Under the pieces are notes generated by a model that was not told the origin of the DNA, did no database searches, and saw only the letters and a program-made list of their open reading frames with translations. From assembly GCF_009739515.1 (NCBI RefSeq), contig NZ_CP046535.1, positions 62,001 through 126,000 of the forward strand: DNA of 64,000 bases, in the 5' to 3' direction. Made by a program: the position numbers and the translations under genes. This document shows positions 22,183-31,043 of this stretch, one piece after another (position 1 is the stretch's first letter; the number at the start of each line of letters is the position of its first letter). Source of the stretch: Sphingomonas profundi. Its GTDB lineage: Bacteria > Pseudomonadota > Alphaproteobacteria > Sphingomonadales > Sphingomonadaceae.

Positions 22183-23274
22183 TCAGGCGGCGGCGAGCAG
22201 CGGCGGCGCGGCGCTGCTTGGTTCCGGCACGGCCGTCCGCCCGCGCGGGGCGAGGCCGGCGAGGAAGGCGGCGGTGCAGGTGTCCCAATCGTAGCGACGC
22301 CCTTCGGCCAGGCAGGCCGCGCGATCGGCGGTGAGGGCGCGGGCGACGGCGGCGGCGAGATCCTCGTCGAGGGCGCCGATCGGGCCGGCGGCGCGATCGC
22401 CCGGTCCGCGTCCGCCGAGGCCGATCACGTCGAGCGGGCCGCGCACCGGATATCCTGCCACCGGCACGCCGCTGGCGAGCGCCTCCGCCATCACGAGGCC
22501 GAACGTGTCGGTGCGGCTGGGGAAGACGAGCAGATCGGCCGAGGCATAGGCCGAGGCGAGCGCGCCGCCGTGCAGCGCGCCGAGGAAGATCGCGTCGGGG
22601 AAGCGCTTCTCCAGCGCCGCGCGCTCCGGACCGTCGCCGACGATCACCTTGCTGCCGGGGACGGCGCAGTCGAGGAAGGCGGCGATGTTCTTCTCCACCG
22701 CCACCCGCCCGACGCAGAGCATCACCGGGCCGGGCAGATCGGCCATCGCCGGGTGGGTCGGCGCCGCCGGCGAGAAGGCGGCGAGATCGACGCCGCGCGA
22801 CCAGAGGTGGGTCTTCGCCAGCCCCTGCCCGTGCAGTTCCGCCGCCAGCGCCGGGGTGGCGCAGAATATGCGGGCCGATGCGCGGTGGAAGCGCCGCACG
22901 ACCGGCCAGAACCAGCTGGCCGGCAGGCCGCTGCGCAGCGCGACATATTCGGGGAAGCGGGTGTGGAAGGAGGTGGTGAACGGCATGCCCGCCGCCAGGC
23001 ACCAGGCCCGCGCCGCCCAGCCGAGCGGGCCTTCCGTGGCGATGTGGACGGCGTCCGGCTCCAGCAGGTCGAGCAGGCGGTCCATCTTGCGGCCGCAGCC
23101 CATGGCGAGGCGGATTTCGGGATAGCTGGGGCAGGGGATCGTGCGGAAGCGATCGGGCGTGATCGTCTCGACCAGGCAGCCGCGCAGCCGCAGCCGCTCC
23201 ACCGTGGTCGTCAGCGTGCGGACCACGCCGTTGACCTGCGGCGCCCACGCGTCGCTGACGAGGGCGATCCTCAC
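22183..23274 (-). CDS. GT4-type glycosyltransferase
   Basis: The GTG at 23274 overlaps the stop of the upstream gene in a GTGA arrangement, which fixes the start (363 residues). The N-terminal GT-B domain begins MRIALVSDAWAPQVNGVVRT. The C-terminal domain carries the donor site: LCVGRVAVEKNIAAFLD, VGDGPERAALEKRF and FPSRTDTFGLVMAEALASG (the E-x7-E region of retaining GT4 enzymes). Together with the translationally coupled LpxH-like phosphatase this suggests membrane glycolipid synthesis (for example a diacylglycerol glycosyltransferase), but the acceptor is not known from sequence. Confidence 0.88.
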   Translation of the reverse strand: MRIALVSDAWAPQVNGVVRTLTTTVERLRLRGCLVETITPDRFRTIPCPSYPEIRLAMGCGRKMDRLLDLLEPDAVHIATEGPLGWAARAWCLAAGMPFTTSFHTRFPEYVALRSGLPASWFWPVVRRFHRASARIFCATPALAAELHGQGLAKTHLWSRGVDLAAFSPAAPTHPAMADLPGPVMLCVGRVAVEKNIAAFLDCAVPGSKVIVGDGPERAALEKRFPDAIFLGALHGGALASAYASADLLVFPSRTDTFGLVMAEALASGVPVAGYPVRGPLDVIGLGGRGPGDRAAGPIGALDEDLAAAVARALTADRAACLAEGRRYDWDTCTAAFLAGLAPRGRTAVPEPSSAAPPLLAAA

Positions 23275-24158
23275 GCCATCACCGGCTCTTGCGCGGGCTG
23301 CGCGCGATGCTGCTGCAGCTGGAGCACCGGCGCGCGCGTGCCGCCTTCGGAGAGGACCGCCCACTCCAGTATCTCCATCGCGCCGTCGGCATGTTCCACC
23401 AGCGCGGTGCAGCTCTCCACCCAGTCGCCGTCGTTATAGTAGGTGATGTCGCCGATCTCGCGGATCTCGGCGCTGTGGATGTGGCCGCACACCACGCCGT
23501 CGACGCCGCGATCCGCCGCCGCATGGGCGACCGCCTCCTCGAAGCGGGAGATGAACTGCACGGCGTTCTTCACCCGCTTCTTCACGTGGCAGGCGAGCGA
23601 CCAGTAGGGCAGGTTCAGCCGGCGGCGGACATTGTTGACCAGCGCGTTGCTCTTCAGCAGCAGCGTGTAGGCGCCATCGCCGAGAAAGGCGAGCCAGCGC
23701 GCGAACAGCACGATATTGTCGAACACGTCGCCGTGCAGCACCAGCAGCCGGCGCCCGTCGGCGGTGACGTGGATCGCTTCCGGCAGCAGCTCCACGCCGC
23801 CGAAGTGCAGGCCGACATAGTCGCGGAAGCTGTCGTCATGGTTGCCGGGCACGTAGATCACGCGGGTGCCGTGCTTGGCCATCTTCAGAATGCAGCGAAC
23901 GACGTCGTTATGTCGCTGCGGCCAGTACCAGCCCTTCTTCAGCTGCCAGCCGTCGACGATGTCGCCCACCAGATACAAGGTCTCGCACCGTATCGAGCGG
24001 AGGAAATCGAGCAGCATGTCGGCATTGCAGCCGGCGGTGCCGAGATGCAGGTCGGAGATCCACACGGTGCGATACTTCAAGTGCGGCCCGTCGTCGTCGC
24101 GTGCGCGTGCGTCCGTGCGCAGCCACTCGGGAATGGAAGGCTTCGCCATCGTCTTCAT
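23271..24158 (-). CDS. LpxH-like metallophosphoesterase
   Basis: This calcineurin-type phosphoesterase has the full metal-site set: WISDLHLG (DxH), YLVGDIVDGW (GDxxD), YVPGNHDDSF (GNHD), VLHGDVFD and VVCGHIHSAE (GHxH). It resembles UDP-2,3-diacylglucosamine diphosphatase-type proteins of alphaproteobacteria, but the chain is longer (295 residues from 24158) than E. coli LpxH (240). The start is uncertain: ATG codons at 24227, 24158 and 24149 are all possible, and the conserved part starts about 28 residues after 24158. It overlaps the glycosyltransferase by 4 nt, so the two form an operon. Confidence 0.82.
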   Translation of the reverse strand: MKTMAKPSIPEWLRTDARARDDDGPHLKYRTVWISDLHLGTAGCNADMLLDFLRSIRCETLYLVGDIVDGWQLKKGWYWPQRHNDVVRCILKMAKHGTRVIYVPGNHDDSFRDYVGLHFGGVELLPEAIHVTADGRRLLVLHGDVFDNIVLFARWLAFLGDGAYTLLLKSNALVNNVRRRLNLPYWSLACHVKKRVKNAVQFISRFEEAVAHAAADRGVDGVVCGHIHSAEIREIGDITYYNDGDWVESCTALVEHADGAMEILEWAVLSEGGTRAPVLQLQQHRAQPAQEPVMA

Positions 24159-24543
24159 CTTGCGGGCGGAGAGAGCGGGCGCCTGTCGCGCGTGGACCTG
24201 GCGCTCTGGCAGGGAAGCCATGGGCAAATAGCCTTTCGCGTTGGGGGATGGCGCGGGCGCCTGCCCTTCGTCGGCTGTGCCAATGACAGAAATTGGCGAC
24301 TAGTCGATTGCGACTAGGTTACGGTCCTCTGACAGTCGCCGGACGAACAGTGACAGGAAAGAGACGTGCGACATGAATATTACGCGCGCCGGACGTCGAT
24401 CTGTAACAGATTGAGTGGCAAAGCGGGCAAGAACGGCCGAGGCGGCGTGCCGCGACTGGATCGGACCGATCGGCGCGCGTAGCGGCGGCGGGCGGAACGC
24501 GCAACGGCTGTAACGCTGCGCCCAGGCAGAATCGAGGATTTCC
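24159..24543. other. Divergent intergenic region
   Basis: These 385 bases separate the LpxH-like gene (minus) from pmtA (plus) and must hold both promoters. The only ordered feature seen is a perfect palindrome ATCTGTAACAGAT at 24399-24411, a possible operator. The stretch is less GC-rich than its neighbours around 24290-24420. No open frame here looks coding. Confidence 0.4.
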
Positions 24544-25221
24544 ATGACCCAGGCTGCTCCGACGATGATGACCGATCAGGTGGCCGCCGCATACGGCCGC
24601 TGGGCGCCGATCTACGATCTGGTGTTCGGCCCCGTGTTCCGGCGCGGGCGCAACGCCGCCATCGTCGCCGCCGAGGCGGTGGGCGGGCGCGTGCTGGAGG
24701 TGGGCATCGGCACCGGCATCTCGCTGCCCGCCTACAACCGCCGCACGCGACTGGTCGGCGTCGACATCTCCGAGCCGATGCTGGAGAAGGCGCGAGCGCG
24801 GGTGCGCGAGTTCAAGCTCGACAATGTCGAGGCGATCGACGTGATGGATGCCGAGCGGCTGGCCTTCCCCGACGGCGCGTTCGACGTGGTGGTGGCGCAA
24901 TATGTCGTCACCGCCGTGCCCAATCCGGAGGCTGCGCTCGACGAGTTCGTCCGCGTCGTGCGGCCGGGCGGCGAGATCATCATCACCACGCGCATCGGCG
25001 CCGAGGCCGGCGTGCGCCGCGCGATCGAGAGGATCCTGATGCCGATCACCAGCCGGCTGGGCTGGCGGACGGAGTTCTCGTGGGCGCGCTACGCGCGCTG
25101 GGCCGATACCATGCCGGCCGTGACCCTGGTGGAGCGGCGCAGCCTGCCGCCGCTCGGCCACTTCTCGCTGCTGCGCTACCGCAAGCTGGATGCCGCCGCC
25201 GGCGGCAGCCGCGCCGCCTGA
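24544..25221 (+). CDS. pmtA: Phosphatidylethanolamine N-methyltransferase (PmtA type)
   Basis: This 225-residue SAM-dependent methyltransferase has motif I LEVGIGTGISLPAY, the acidic motif II VGVDISEPMLEKARAR, and a motif IV region with DVVVAQYVVTAVPNPEAAL. The start segment YGRWAPIYDLVFGPVFRRGR is characteristic of the Rhodobacter-type PmtA that methylates phosphatidylethanolamine to phosphatidylcholine at the membrane. A phosphatidylserine decarboxylase gene, the source of phosphatidylethanolamine, lies 2.5 kb downstream. The ATG at 24544 follows a GGATTTCC-like spacer and is preferred over the internal Met codons. Confidence 0.87.
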   Translation: MTQAAPTMMTDQVAAAYGRWAPIYDLVFGPVFRRGRNAAIVAAEAVGGRVLEVGIGTGISLPAYNRRTRLVGVDISEPMLEKARARVREFKLDNVEAIDVMDAERLAFPDGAFDVVVAQYVVTAVPNPEAALDEFVRVVRPGGEIIITTRIGAEAGVRRAIERILMPITSRLGWRTEFSWARYARWADTMPAVTLVERRSLPPLGHFSLLRYRKLDAAAGGSRAA

Positions 25222-25255
25222 GCGCGCCTTCCCCATCCCCGATCACGAGGTTCGC

Positions 25256-25858
25256 ATGACCGGCTTCCTGGATTGCCTGAAGGAACAGCGGTGGGACGAT
25301 CACCGCTACTATCACCACAATCTGGTCAACCAGAGCCTGCATCTGCTAAGCGCCAGCACCTTCGTGTGCGCCTATATACTGGTCTTCAAGGATCCGGCGC
25401 TGGCGAGCCTGCTCGGCTGGTGCGTGGCGATGACGAGCCGGCAGATCGGCCACTTCTTCTTCGAGCCGAAGGGCTACGACCACGTCAACCAGGCGACGCA
25501 CCGGTATAAGGAGGAGGTGAAGGTCGGCTACAACCTCGTGCGCAAGTGGATCTTCATGAGCGTGTGGGTGCTGATCCCGCTGCCGCTGCTGATCGATCCG
25601 AGCTTCTTCGGCCTGTTCGTGCCGCACGAGACCATGACGGAGCTGCTGCGCCACGTGGGCATATTGTGGCTGGGCCTCGCCTTCGGTGGCCTCATGTTCC
25701 GCACGGTGCAGCTGTTCTTCATCCGCGACGTGCAGACCGGCCTCGTCTGGGCGACCAAGATCCTCACAGATCCGTTCCACGACATCAAGCTCTACCACAA
25801 GGCGCCGGTGCGGCTGCTGAAGGGCGAGCGGATCGACGGGATGGCGCAGGCGCACTGA
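25256..25858 (+). CDS. Mpo1/DUF962-like membrane protein
   Basis: This 200-residue protein has four likely membrane helices (about 32-50, 53-70, 95-118 and 130-155). The N-terminal HHNLVNQSLHLLS and the later RQIGHFFFEPKG carry spaced histidines like the Mpo1 (DUF962) family, whose yeast member is an iron-dependent dioxygenase of 2-hydroxy fatty acids. The match is from memory of the motif pattern, so the call is tentative. The start ATG at 25256 follows GAGG and gives the conserved N-terminus. The stop of pmtA is 35 nt upstream, so the two genes are probably one unit. Confidence 0.55.
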   Translation: MTGFLDCLKEQRWDDHRYYHHNLVNQSLHLLSASTFVCAYILVFKDPALASLLGWCVAMTSRQIGHFFFEPKGYDHVNQATHRYKEEVKVGYNLVRKWIFMSVWVLIPLPLLIDPSFFGLFVPHETMTELLRHVGILWLGLAFGGLMFRTVQLFFIRDVQTGLVWATKILTDPFHDIKLYHKAPVRLLKGERIDGMAQAH

Positions 25859-25884
25859 GGTTCGCGTCGGTCTCACTCGTATCG

Positions 25885-25986
25885 CGTCGCCGCGGACCTG
25901 TTCCGGGGCCACCTTTCACCGGGCGGTGGCAGTCTTGCTTTCGCGTTGCGCTTAGGTCCAGACCCCGGAACAGGTCCGGGGCGACG
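25885..25986. repeat. Inverted-repeat element between convergent genes
   Basis: The arms 25885-25909 and 25962-25986 are reverse complements at 23 of 25 positions (left arm begins CGTCGCCGCGGACCTGTTCC) around a 52-base spacer. Elements of this look (CCCCGGAACAGGTCCGGGGC) are dispersed in many sphingomonad genomes. It lies between two convergent genes and may also act as a two-way terminator. Confidence 0.8.
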
Positions 25987-26011
25987 GGTCGTGAGATCGG
26001 GCAGAATGCCC

Positions 26012-27685
26012 TCAGCCCTCGCGCCGGCCCAGCCGCTCGGCCACCACTTCGCGCAATATGCCGCGCCGGATCGCCTTGTCGGTGAGGCCGGGCTGTTCCC
26101 ACCACCAGCCGCCGTCGCGCATGGCGCGGGCGGCGGCGACGAAGCGGTCGACGACGACCGCGAAATCCTCGTCCGTATAGTTCAGGCTGAAGATGATGCG
26201 GCCGGTGCCGACCCAGCTGAGCGCCAGCCCCTGCGCGCGGAGATGATATTGCAGCATCCAGTTGTAGCGCGACGGGCGGGTGTAGCCGACCGTCCAGATC
26301 GTCGCGAGGGCGGCGACGCGCACCGGCAGATCCTCTTCGGCCAGGCGGCGGTTGAGGGTCTCGGCCCGCTCCGCCCAGCGCTCGTCCATGCCGTCGTAGA
26401 ACGCGCGGATCGCGGCCGTGTCCAGCCGGCGCAGGAAGGCGTTCATCGCCGCCATCACATAGGGATGGGCGTTGAAGGTGCCGCGGGCGAAGCAGATGTC
26501 GGCGGGTCGGTCCGCGCGGAAGCGCTTCATCAGCGCGGCGCGGCCGCACAGCACGCCCACCGGCAGGCCGCCGCCCAGCGACTTGCCGTAGGTGATCATG
26601 TCCGCCTGCACGCCGAAATATTCCGCCGCGCCGCGCGGGGCCAGGCGGAAGCCGGTGAACACCTCGTCCAGGATCAGCACGATGCCGCTCGCCCGGCAGG
26701 TCTCCGCCAGCCGGCGCAGCCACGCGCCATAGGCCGCGCGGTCCACGCCGGCCCGGCGGCTGCTGTCAACCAGCGCGCTGTCGCCGGGGGCCGACTGGTT
26801 GGGGTGCAGCGCCTGCAGCGGGTTCACCAGCACGCAGGCGATGTCCGTGCGCTCCGCCAGCACCGCCAGCGTGCGATCGGACATCTCGGCCAGGGTGAGC
26901 GTGCGATCGGCCGAGACCGGGTTGCCGATGCCGGGCTGCACATCGCCCCACCAGCCATTATAGGCGCCGCTGAAGCGCACGATGCGATCCCGGCCGGTAT
27001 GATATTGCGCCAGCCGCACGGCCTGCATCACCGCTTCCGTGCCGGACATGTGGAACGAGACCTCGTCCAGCCGCGATATCGCCCGCAGTCGCGCCACATT
27101 GTCCGCCAGCACCGGATGATAGCTGCCGAGCACCGGGCCGAGCGCACCCGCCTGCGCCACCGCATCGGCGATGCACTGCTTGTAGAAGTCGTAGCCGAAC
27201 AGGTTGACCCCGTAGGAGCCGGTGAGATCATGGAAGACGTTGCCATCCAGATCCGTCACCGTGACCCCTTCGGACGACTGGAAGAAGGCGCCGGTGCCGA
27301 GATGCTCCATCACCGGCCCGCGGAACTGGAAGGGCACGCGGTAGCTGCTGGTGAACTGGAGATCGGAGAGGCCCTGCTTCAGCTCGGCCGTCAGCGCGCG
27401 CGTCTCGGGATAGCGGGCGCGGTAGAGCGCGGCGAGGGCGTCGAAGTCGGCGCGGCGGCGCGCGGCGATCCCATCCGGCGCGTCGTCGGCGCGGAAGAAG
27501 CGCGCGTCGTCATAGCCGTAGAACGGGATCTGGCCGGCGATCCGCTTCGCCATGCGCACATGCCCGCCGAGCCCCGGATGCTTGGCGCGGGAGAGGGCGA
27601 GGCGCTTGCGCCCCTTGGACAGAGCGAGCGCGGCGCCGGCGGCGCCCGCGCCCAAGGCGGCGATGGTGGTGAGTCTGTTGGCCAT
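26012..27685 (-). CDS. Class III aminotransferase (glutamate-1-semialdehyde aminomutase-like)
   Basis: This 557-residue PLP enzyme has a fold type I core: FHMSGTEAVMQAVRLAQYHT, LILDEVFTGFRLAP (the cofactor-binding Asp in DEV) and TYGKSLGGGLPVG with the Schiff-base Lys at residue 368. An extra N-terminal region of about 120 residues, beginning with a hydrophobic helix (IAALGAGAAGAALALS, about 7-22) that could anchor it to the membrane, distinguishes it from the hemL group (about 430 residues). The substrate is unknown. The gene is divergent from psd (35 nt apart) and near pmtA, which hints at a role in lipid head-group or amine metabolism. Confidence 0.82.
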   Translation of the reverse strand: MANRLTTIAALGAGAAGAALALSKGRKRLALSRAKHPGLGGHVRMAKRIAGQIPFYGYDDARFFRADDAPDGIAARRRADFDALAALYRARYPETRALTAELKQGLSDLQFTSSYRVPFQFRGPVMEHLGTGAFFQSSEGVTVTDLDGNVFHDLTGSYGVNLFGYDFYKQCIADAVAQAGALGPVLGSYHPVLADNVARLRAISRLDEVSFHMSGTEAVMQAVRLAQYHTGRDRIVRFSGAYNGWWGDVQPGIGNPVSADRTLTLAEMSDRTLAVLAERTDIACVLVNPLQALHPNQSAPGDSALVDSSRRAGVDRAAYGAWLRRLAETCRASGIVLILDEVFTGFRLAPRGAAEYFGVQADMITYGKSLGGGLPVGVLCGRAALMKRFRADRPADICFARGTFNAHPYVMAAMNAFLRRLDTAAIRAFYDGMDERWAERAETLNRRLAEEDLPVRVAALATIWTVGYTRPSRYNWMLQYHLRAQGLALSWVGTGRIIFSLNYTDEDFAVVVDRFVAAARAMRDGGWWWEQPGLTDKAIRRGILREVVAERLGRREG

Positions 27686-27720
27686 GAGGGCGCTGGCTAT
27701 TCGGCCTCGCGGACGGGATC

Positions 27721-28614
27721 ATGACAGTTCGCACCGCGATCGCGAAAATCGTGATGCAGGAGGATCTGAATTTCCTGCTCACCAACCGCATCCCCCGTCG
27801 CCTGGCGACGCGCTTCATGGGCTGGTTCGCCAAGATCGAGCATCCGCTGGTGCGCGCGCCCTCGATCGCGCTGTGGCGCTTCTTCTCCGATGTCGACATG
27901 GCCGATGCGGCGGCGCGCCGCTATCGCAGCCTGCACGCGGCCTTCATCCGCGATCTGGTGCCCGGCGCTCGCCCGGCCGATCCCGATCCGGCGCTGCTGG
28001 CAAGCCCGTGTGACGCGATCGTCGGCGCGTGCGGGCGGATCGAGGGCGATCGGCTGCACCAGATCAAGGGCTTCCCGTACCGCCTGCGCGACCTGATGGG
28101 CGATCAGGCGGAAACGGCGACGTGGCGCGACGGCAGCTTCGTCACCCTGCGGCTGACGGCCGGCATGTACCACCGCTTCCATGCGCCGCACGACATGGTG
28201 GTGGAGAGCGTCACCTACATCTCCGGCGATACGTGGAACGTGAACCCGATCGCGCTGAAGCGGGTGGAGCGCCTGTTCTGCCGGAACGAGCGGGCGCTGA
28301 TCGCGGCGCGGCTGGCGGGCGGCGGCCTGCCGATCCTGCTGGTGCCCGTCGCCGCGATCCTGGTCGCCAGCATCCGCCTGACCTTCCTCGATACGGTGCG
28401 AAACCTGCGCGTGGGCGGCCCGCGCCGGATCGAGACGGCGGCGCGGCTGGCGAAGGGCGAGGAGATGGGCTGGTTCGAACATGGCTCAACGATCATCCTG
28501 TTCGTGCCGCCGGGCTTCGCCCTGCACGAGGACGTCGCGGAGGGGCGGCGCATCCGCGCCGGCCAGCCGATCGCGCGGCTGCCGGACGGCGGGACGGGCG
28601 CGCAGCCCGATTGA
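27721..28614 (+). CDS. psd: Phosphatidylserine decarboxylase
   Basis: This 297-residue proenzyme has the hallmarks of the family: GFPYRLRDLMGD, YHRFHAPHDMVV (the conserved His) and the self-cleavage site HGST at residues 254-257, where Ser-256 becomes the pyruvoyl group. It converts phosphatidylserine to phosphatidylethanolamine at the inner membrane. The N-terminal region is longer than in the short alphaproteobacterial Psd and more like the eukaryotic-type/large class. PmtA at 24544 can use its product. It is divergent from the class III aminotransferase. Confidence 0.92.
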   Translation: MTVRTAIAKIVMQEDLNFLLTNRIPRRLATRFMGWFAKIEHPLVRAPSIALWRFFSDVDMADAAARRYRSLHAAFIRDLVPGARPADPDPALLASPCDAIVGACGRIEGDRLHQIKGFPYRLRDLMGDQAETATWRDGSFVTLRLTAGMYHRFHAPHDMVVESVTYISGDTWNVNPIALKRVERLFCRNERALIAARLAGGGLPILLVPVAAILVASIRLTFLDTVRNLRVGGPRRIETAARLAKGEEMGWFEHGSTIILFVPPGFALHEDVAEGRRIRAGQPIARLPDGGTGAQPD

Positions 28615-28681
28615 CACGCGTGCCCGGCAGGCAGACCTTCGGATCGTCAGGGACGGAGATCTTCACCGAAGGGGCGTGACC

Positions 28682-29872
28682 ATGGCCTGCCGTTGCCTGA
28701 ACTGCATCGTACCGCCGCATATGCTGCGCCGGCTGCTCGATTGCCGCGAGGAGAGCGTGCGGCAGGCGGCGCTCGCCACCCTGCTCGCCACCGAGCGACT
28801 GCGCGGCGCCCGCATGGTGCGCGCGCTGGGCGGCGCCACGCCGGGCGCACCGGCCGGCGGCCGGCGGACGGTCTACGATTGCCGCAACGCCACCGACCTG
28901 TCGCTCGCCGTGATCGCCCGCACCGAGGAGCAGCCCGACACCACCGACACCGCCGTGAACCACGCCTTCGACGGGTTGGGCGCGACGCGCGACTTCTACG
29001 CGACCGTCCTCTCGCGCGATTCGATCGACGACAAGGGGATGCGGCTGGATGGCTACGTCCACCGCGGCACGAAGTATAACAACGCCTTCTGGGACGGGCA
29101 GGAGATGGTGTTCGGCGACGGCGACGGCGTGATCTTCACCAACTTCACCGGATCGCTCGACGTGATCGGGCACGAGCTGACCCACGGCGTCACCCAGTTC
29201 GTCGCCGGGCTGGAATATCACGATCAGCCGGGCGCCCTGAACGAGTCGATCTCCGACGTGTTCGGATCGCTGGTGAAGCAGTGGAAGAACGGCCAGGCGG
29301 CCGACCAGGCGGACTGGCTGATCGGGCCGGACATCTTCACGCCCGATGTGGCGGGCGACGCCCTGCGATCGATGAAGGCGCCGGGCACCGCCTATGACGA
29401 TCCCCGGCTGGGCAAGGATCCGCAGCCGGCCGACATGGCGCATTATGTGAAGCTGCCGAACACCGACGAGGGCGACAATGGCGGTGTCCACATCAATTCC
29501 GGCATCCCCAACCGCGCCTTCTACCTGACGGCGACCGGCATCGGCGGCAATGCGTGGGAGGCGCCGGGCCACATCTGGTACGAGGCGCTCGCCGCCTCCA
29601 ACCCCAAGACCGAGTTCCAGGATTTCGCCGACACCACCTACACCAAGGCGACGCAGCTGCACGGCACCGGCAGCCCGGCGCAGCAGGCGGTGCTGGATGC
29701 CTGGGCGCAGGTGGGCATCCGCATCAGCAGCGCCGTGATCGCCGGATCGGACGGCGATCGCCCGCCCGGCGACGACGGCGGCCGCAGCTTCGCCGAACTC
29801 TCCCGCCAGATCGCCGGGTTGAGCGAGGCGGTGGGCGCGCTTGCCGGCGCGGTCGCCAAGATCAGGCCCTGA
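28682..29872 (+). CDS. Protealysin-like M4 metallopeptidase
   Basis: The ATG at 28682 gives a 396-residue thermolysin-family protease with the zinc motif HELTH (His-164, Glu-165, His-168), the third ligand Glu-188 in GALNESISD, and the catalytic His-270 in NGGVHINSGIPN. There is no signal peptide. Instead it has the short N-terminal propeptide of the protealysin group, with the NCIVPPHMLRRLL motif. A C-terminal extension of about 60 residues follows the catalytic domain. The next gene encodes an emfourin-like inhibitor, the usual partner. Confidence 0.93.
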   Translation: MACRCLNCIVPPHMLRRLLDCREESVRQAALATLLATERLRGARMVRALGGATPGAPAGGRRTVYDCRNATDLSLAVIARTEEQPDTTDTAVNHAFDGLGATRDFYATVLSRDSIDDKGMRLDGYVHRGTKYNNAFWDGQEMVFGDGDGVIFTNFTGSLDVIGHELTHGVTQFVAGLEYHDQPGALNESISDVFGSLVKQWKNGQAADQADWLIGPDIFTPDVAGDALRSMKAPGTAYDDPRLGKDPQPADMAHYVKLPNTDEGDNGGVHINSGIPNRAFYLTATGIGGNAWEAPGHIWYEALAASNPKTEFQDFADTTYTKATQLHGTGSPAQQAVLDAWAQVGIRISSAVIAGSDGDRPPGDDGGRSFAELSRQIAGLSEAVGALAGAVAKIRP

Positions 29873-29890
29873 TTCAGCGGAGCCCGGCCG

Positions 29891-30199
29891 ATGAAGCTCA
29901 GCATGACCACCCATGGCGGCTGGGCCGGCCGCTTCGCTCTGCCGGCGCGGATCGACACGGCGGCGCTGGCCCCCGCCGATGCGGCGGAAGGCACCCGCCT
30001 CGCCATCGCCGCCGAGGGCGCCTCGCGCGCGGAGGAGGCGCGGGCGGCCGAGACGAAGGCCCGCGCGCCGGAGGCCGAACGCTATGCGATCACGATCGAC
30101 CATGGCGACCGCAGCGTCTCGCTCACCCTGTCCGAGGCGACGGCCGAGCCGGCCTGCCGCGCGCTGCTGGACTGGATGCGCGCCCACCTGCCGGGCTGA
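29891..30199 (+). CDS. Emfourin-type protealysin inhibitor
   Basis: This 102-residue protein starts MKLSMTTHGGWAGR and ends with a helix SEATAEPACRALLDWMRAHL. A slow-binding inhibitor of protealysin-like peptidases (emfourin) is encoded next to the peptidase in many bacteria, with the conserved GG near the N-terminus. The position (18 nt after the M4 gene), the size and the pattern support this call. The middle of the protein is a low-complexity Ala/Glu stretch (about 35-65) of unclear role. Confidence 0.75.
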   Translation: MKLSMTTHGGWAGRFALPARIDTAALAPADAAEGTRLAIAAEGASRAEEARAAETKARAPEAERYAITIDHGDRSVSLTLSEATAEPACRALLDWMRAHLPG

Positions 30200-30286
30200 T
30201 CGCCCGACGCCGGTGCGGCGGATCGCGCCGGCGGTGCGTTGGCGCCATCCGGGTGCCGGTGGTGGCGCCATGACGAGGAACAATCG

Positions 30287-30886
30287 ATGAGCAGGGTGCT
30301 GGTTCTCTATTATTCGAGCTACGGCCATGTCGAGACGCTGGCGAACGCCGTCGCCGAGGGCGCACGCGCGACCGGCGCCACCGCGGACGTGAAGCGCGTG
30401 CCGGAGACGGTTCCGGACGACGTCGCCCGGCAGAGCCACTACAAGCTCGATCAGGCGGCGCCGATCGCCACGATCGACGATCTCGAACGCTATGACGCGA
30501 TCGTCGTCGGCACCGGCACGCGCTTCGGCCGCATGTCCTCGCAGATGGCGGCGTTCCTCGATCAGGCGGGCGGGCTGTGGGCGCGCGGCGCGCTGAACGG
30601 CAAGGTGGGCGCGGCCTTCACCTCCACCGCGTCCCAGCATGGCGGGCAGGAAATGACCCTGTTCTCGATCATCACCAACCTGCTGCACTTCGGCATGACG
30701 ATCGTCGGCCTGCCCTACAGCCACAAGGGGCAGATGACGCTGGACGAGATCGTCGGCGGATCCCCCTACGGCGCCACGACGATCGCCGCGTCCGAAGGAT
30801 CGCGCGCGGTGAGCGCCATCGAGATCGAAGGCGCGCGACACCAGGGCGAACTCGTCGCCAAGGTCGCGAGCAAGCTGTTCGGCTGA
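30287..30886 (+). CDS. wrbA: NAD(P)H:quinone oxidoreductase WrbA
   Basis: This 199-residue flavodoxin-like protein reduces quinones to quinols with two electrons. It has the FMN phosphate loop [15 protein letters not shown], the [19 protein letters not shown] segment and [14 protein letters not shown], all typical of WrbA. The ATG at 30287 was chosen over one at 30239; the N-terminal [13 protein letters not shown] is the usual start. It lies 87 nt after the emfourin-like gene. Confidence 0.95.
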   Translation: MSRVLVLYYSSYGHVETLANAVAEGARATGATADVKRVPETVPDDVARQSHYKLDQAAPIATIDDLERYDAIVVGTGTRFGRMSSQMAAFLDQAGGLWARGALNGKVGAAFTSTASQHGGQEMTLFSIITNLLHFGMTIVGLPYSHKGQMTLDEIVGGSPYGATTIAASEGSRAVSAIEIEGARHQGELVAKVASKLFG

Positions 30887-30914
30887 GGACGGCGCCGCGA
30901 GGAGGATCGCACCC

Positions 30915-30932
30915 GGCCGCGTTCGCGGCCGC
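30915..30932. terminator. Terminator-like hairpin between wrbA and a cytochrome gene
   Basis: A perfect 8-bp stem CGGCCGCG/CGCGGCCG with a 2-base loop lies 29 nt after wrbA, between the convergent wrbA (+) and cytochrome c (-) units. There is no U-tract, so it may act only as a weak or Rho-assisted stop. Confidence 0.4.
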
Positions 30933-31043
30933 GTGCCCGGTCGTTAGGGCGCAAGTCGTCTGGACGCGAGCGTCGTGGCCCGCACTTTCCGCGATCCTCG
31001 CTCCGCGGCGTGGCGAACGGGCGCGGGCGGCCGGGCCTCGCGA

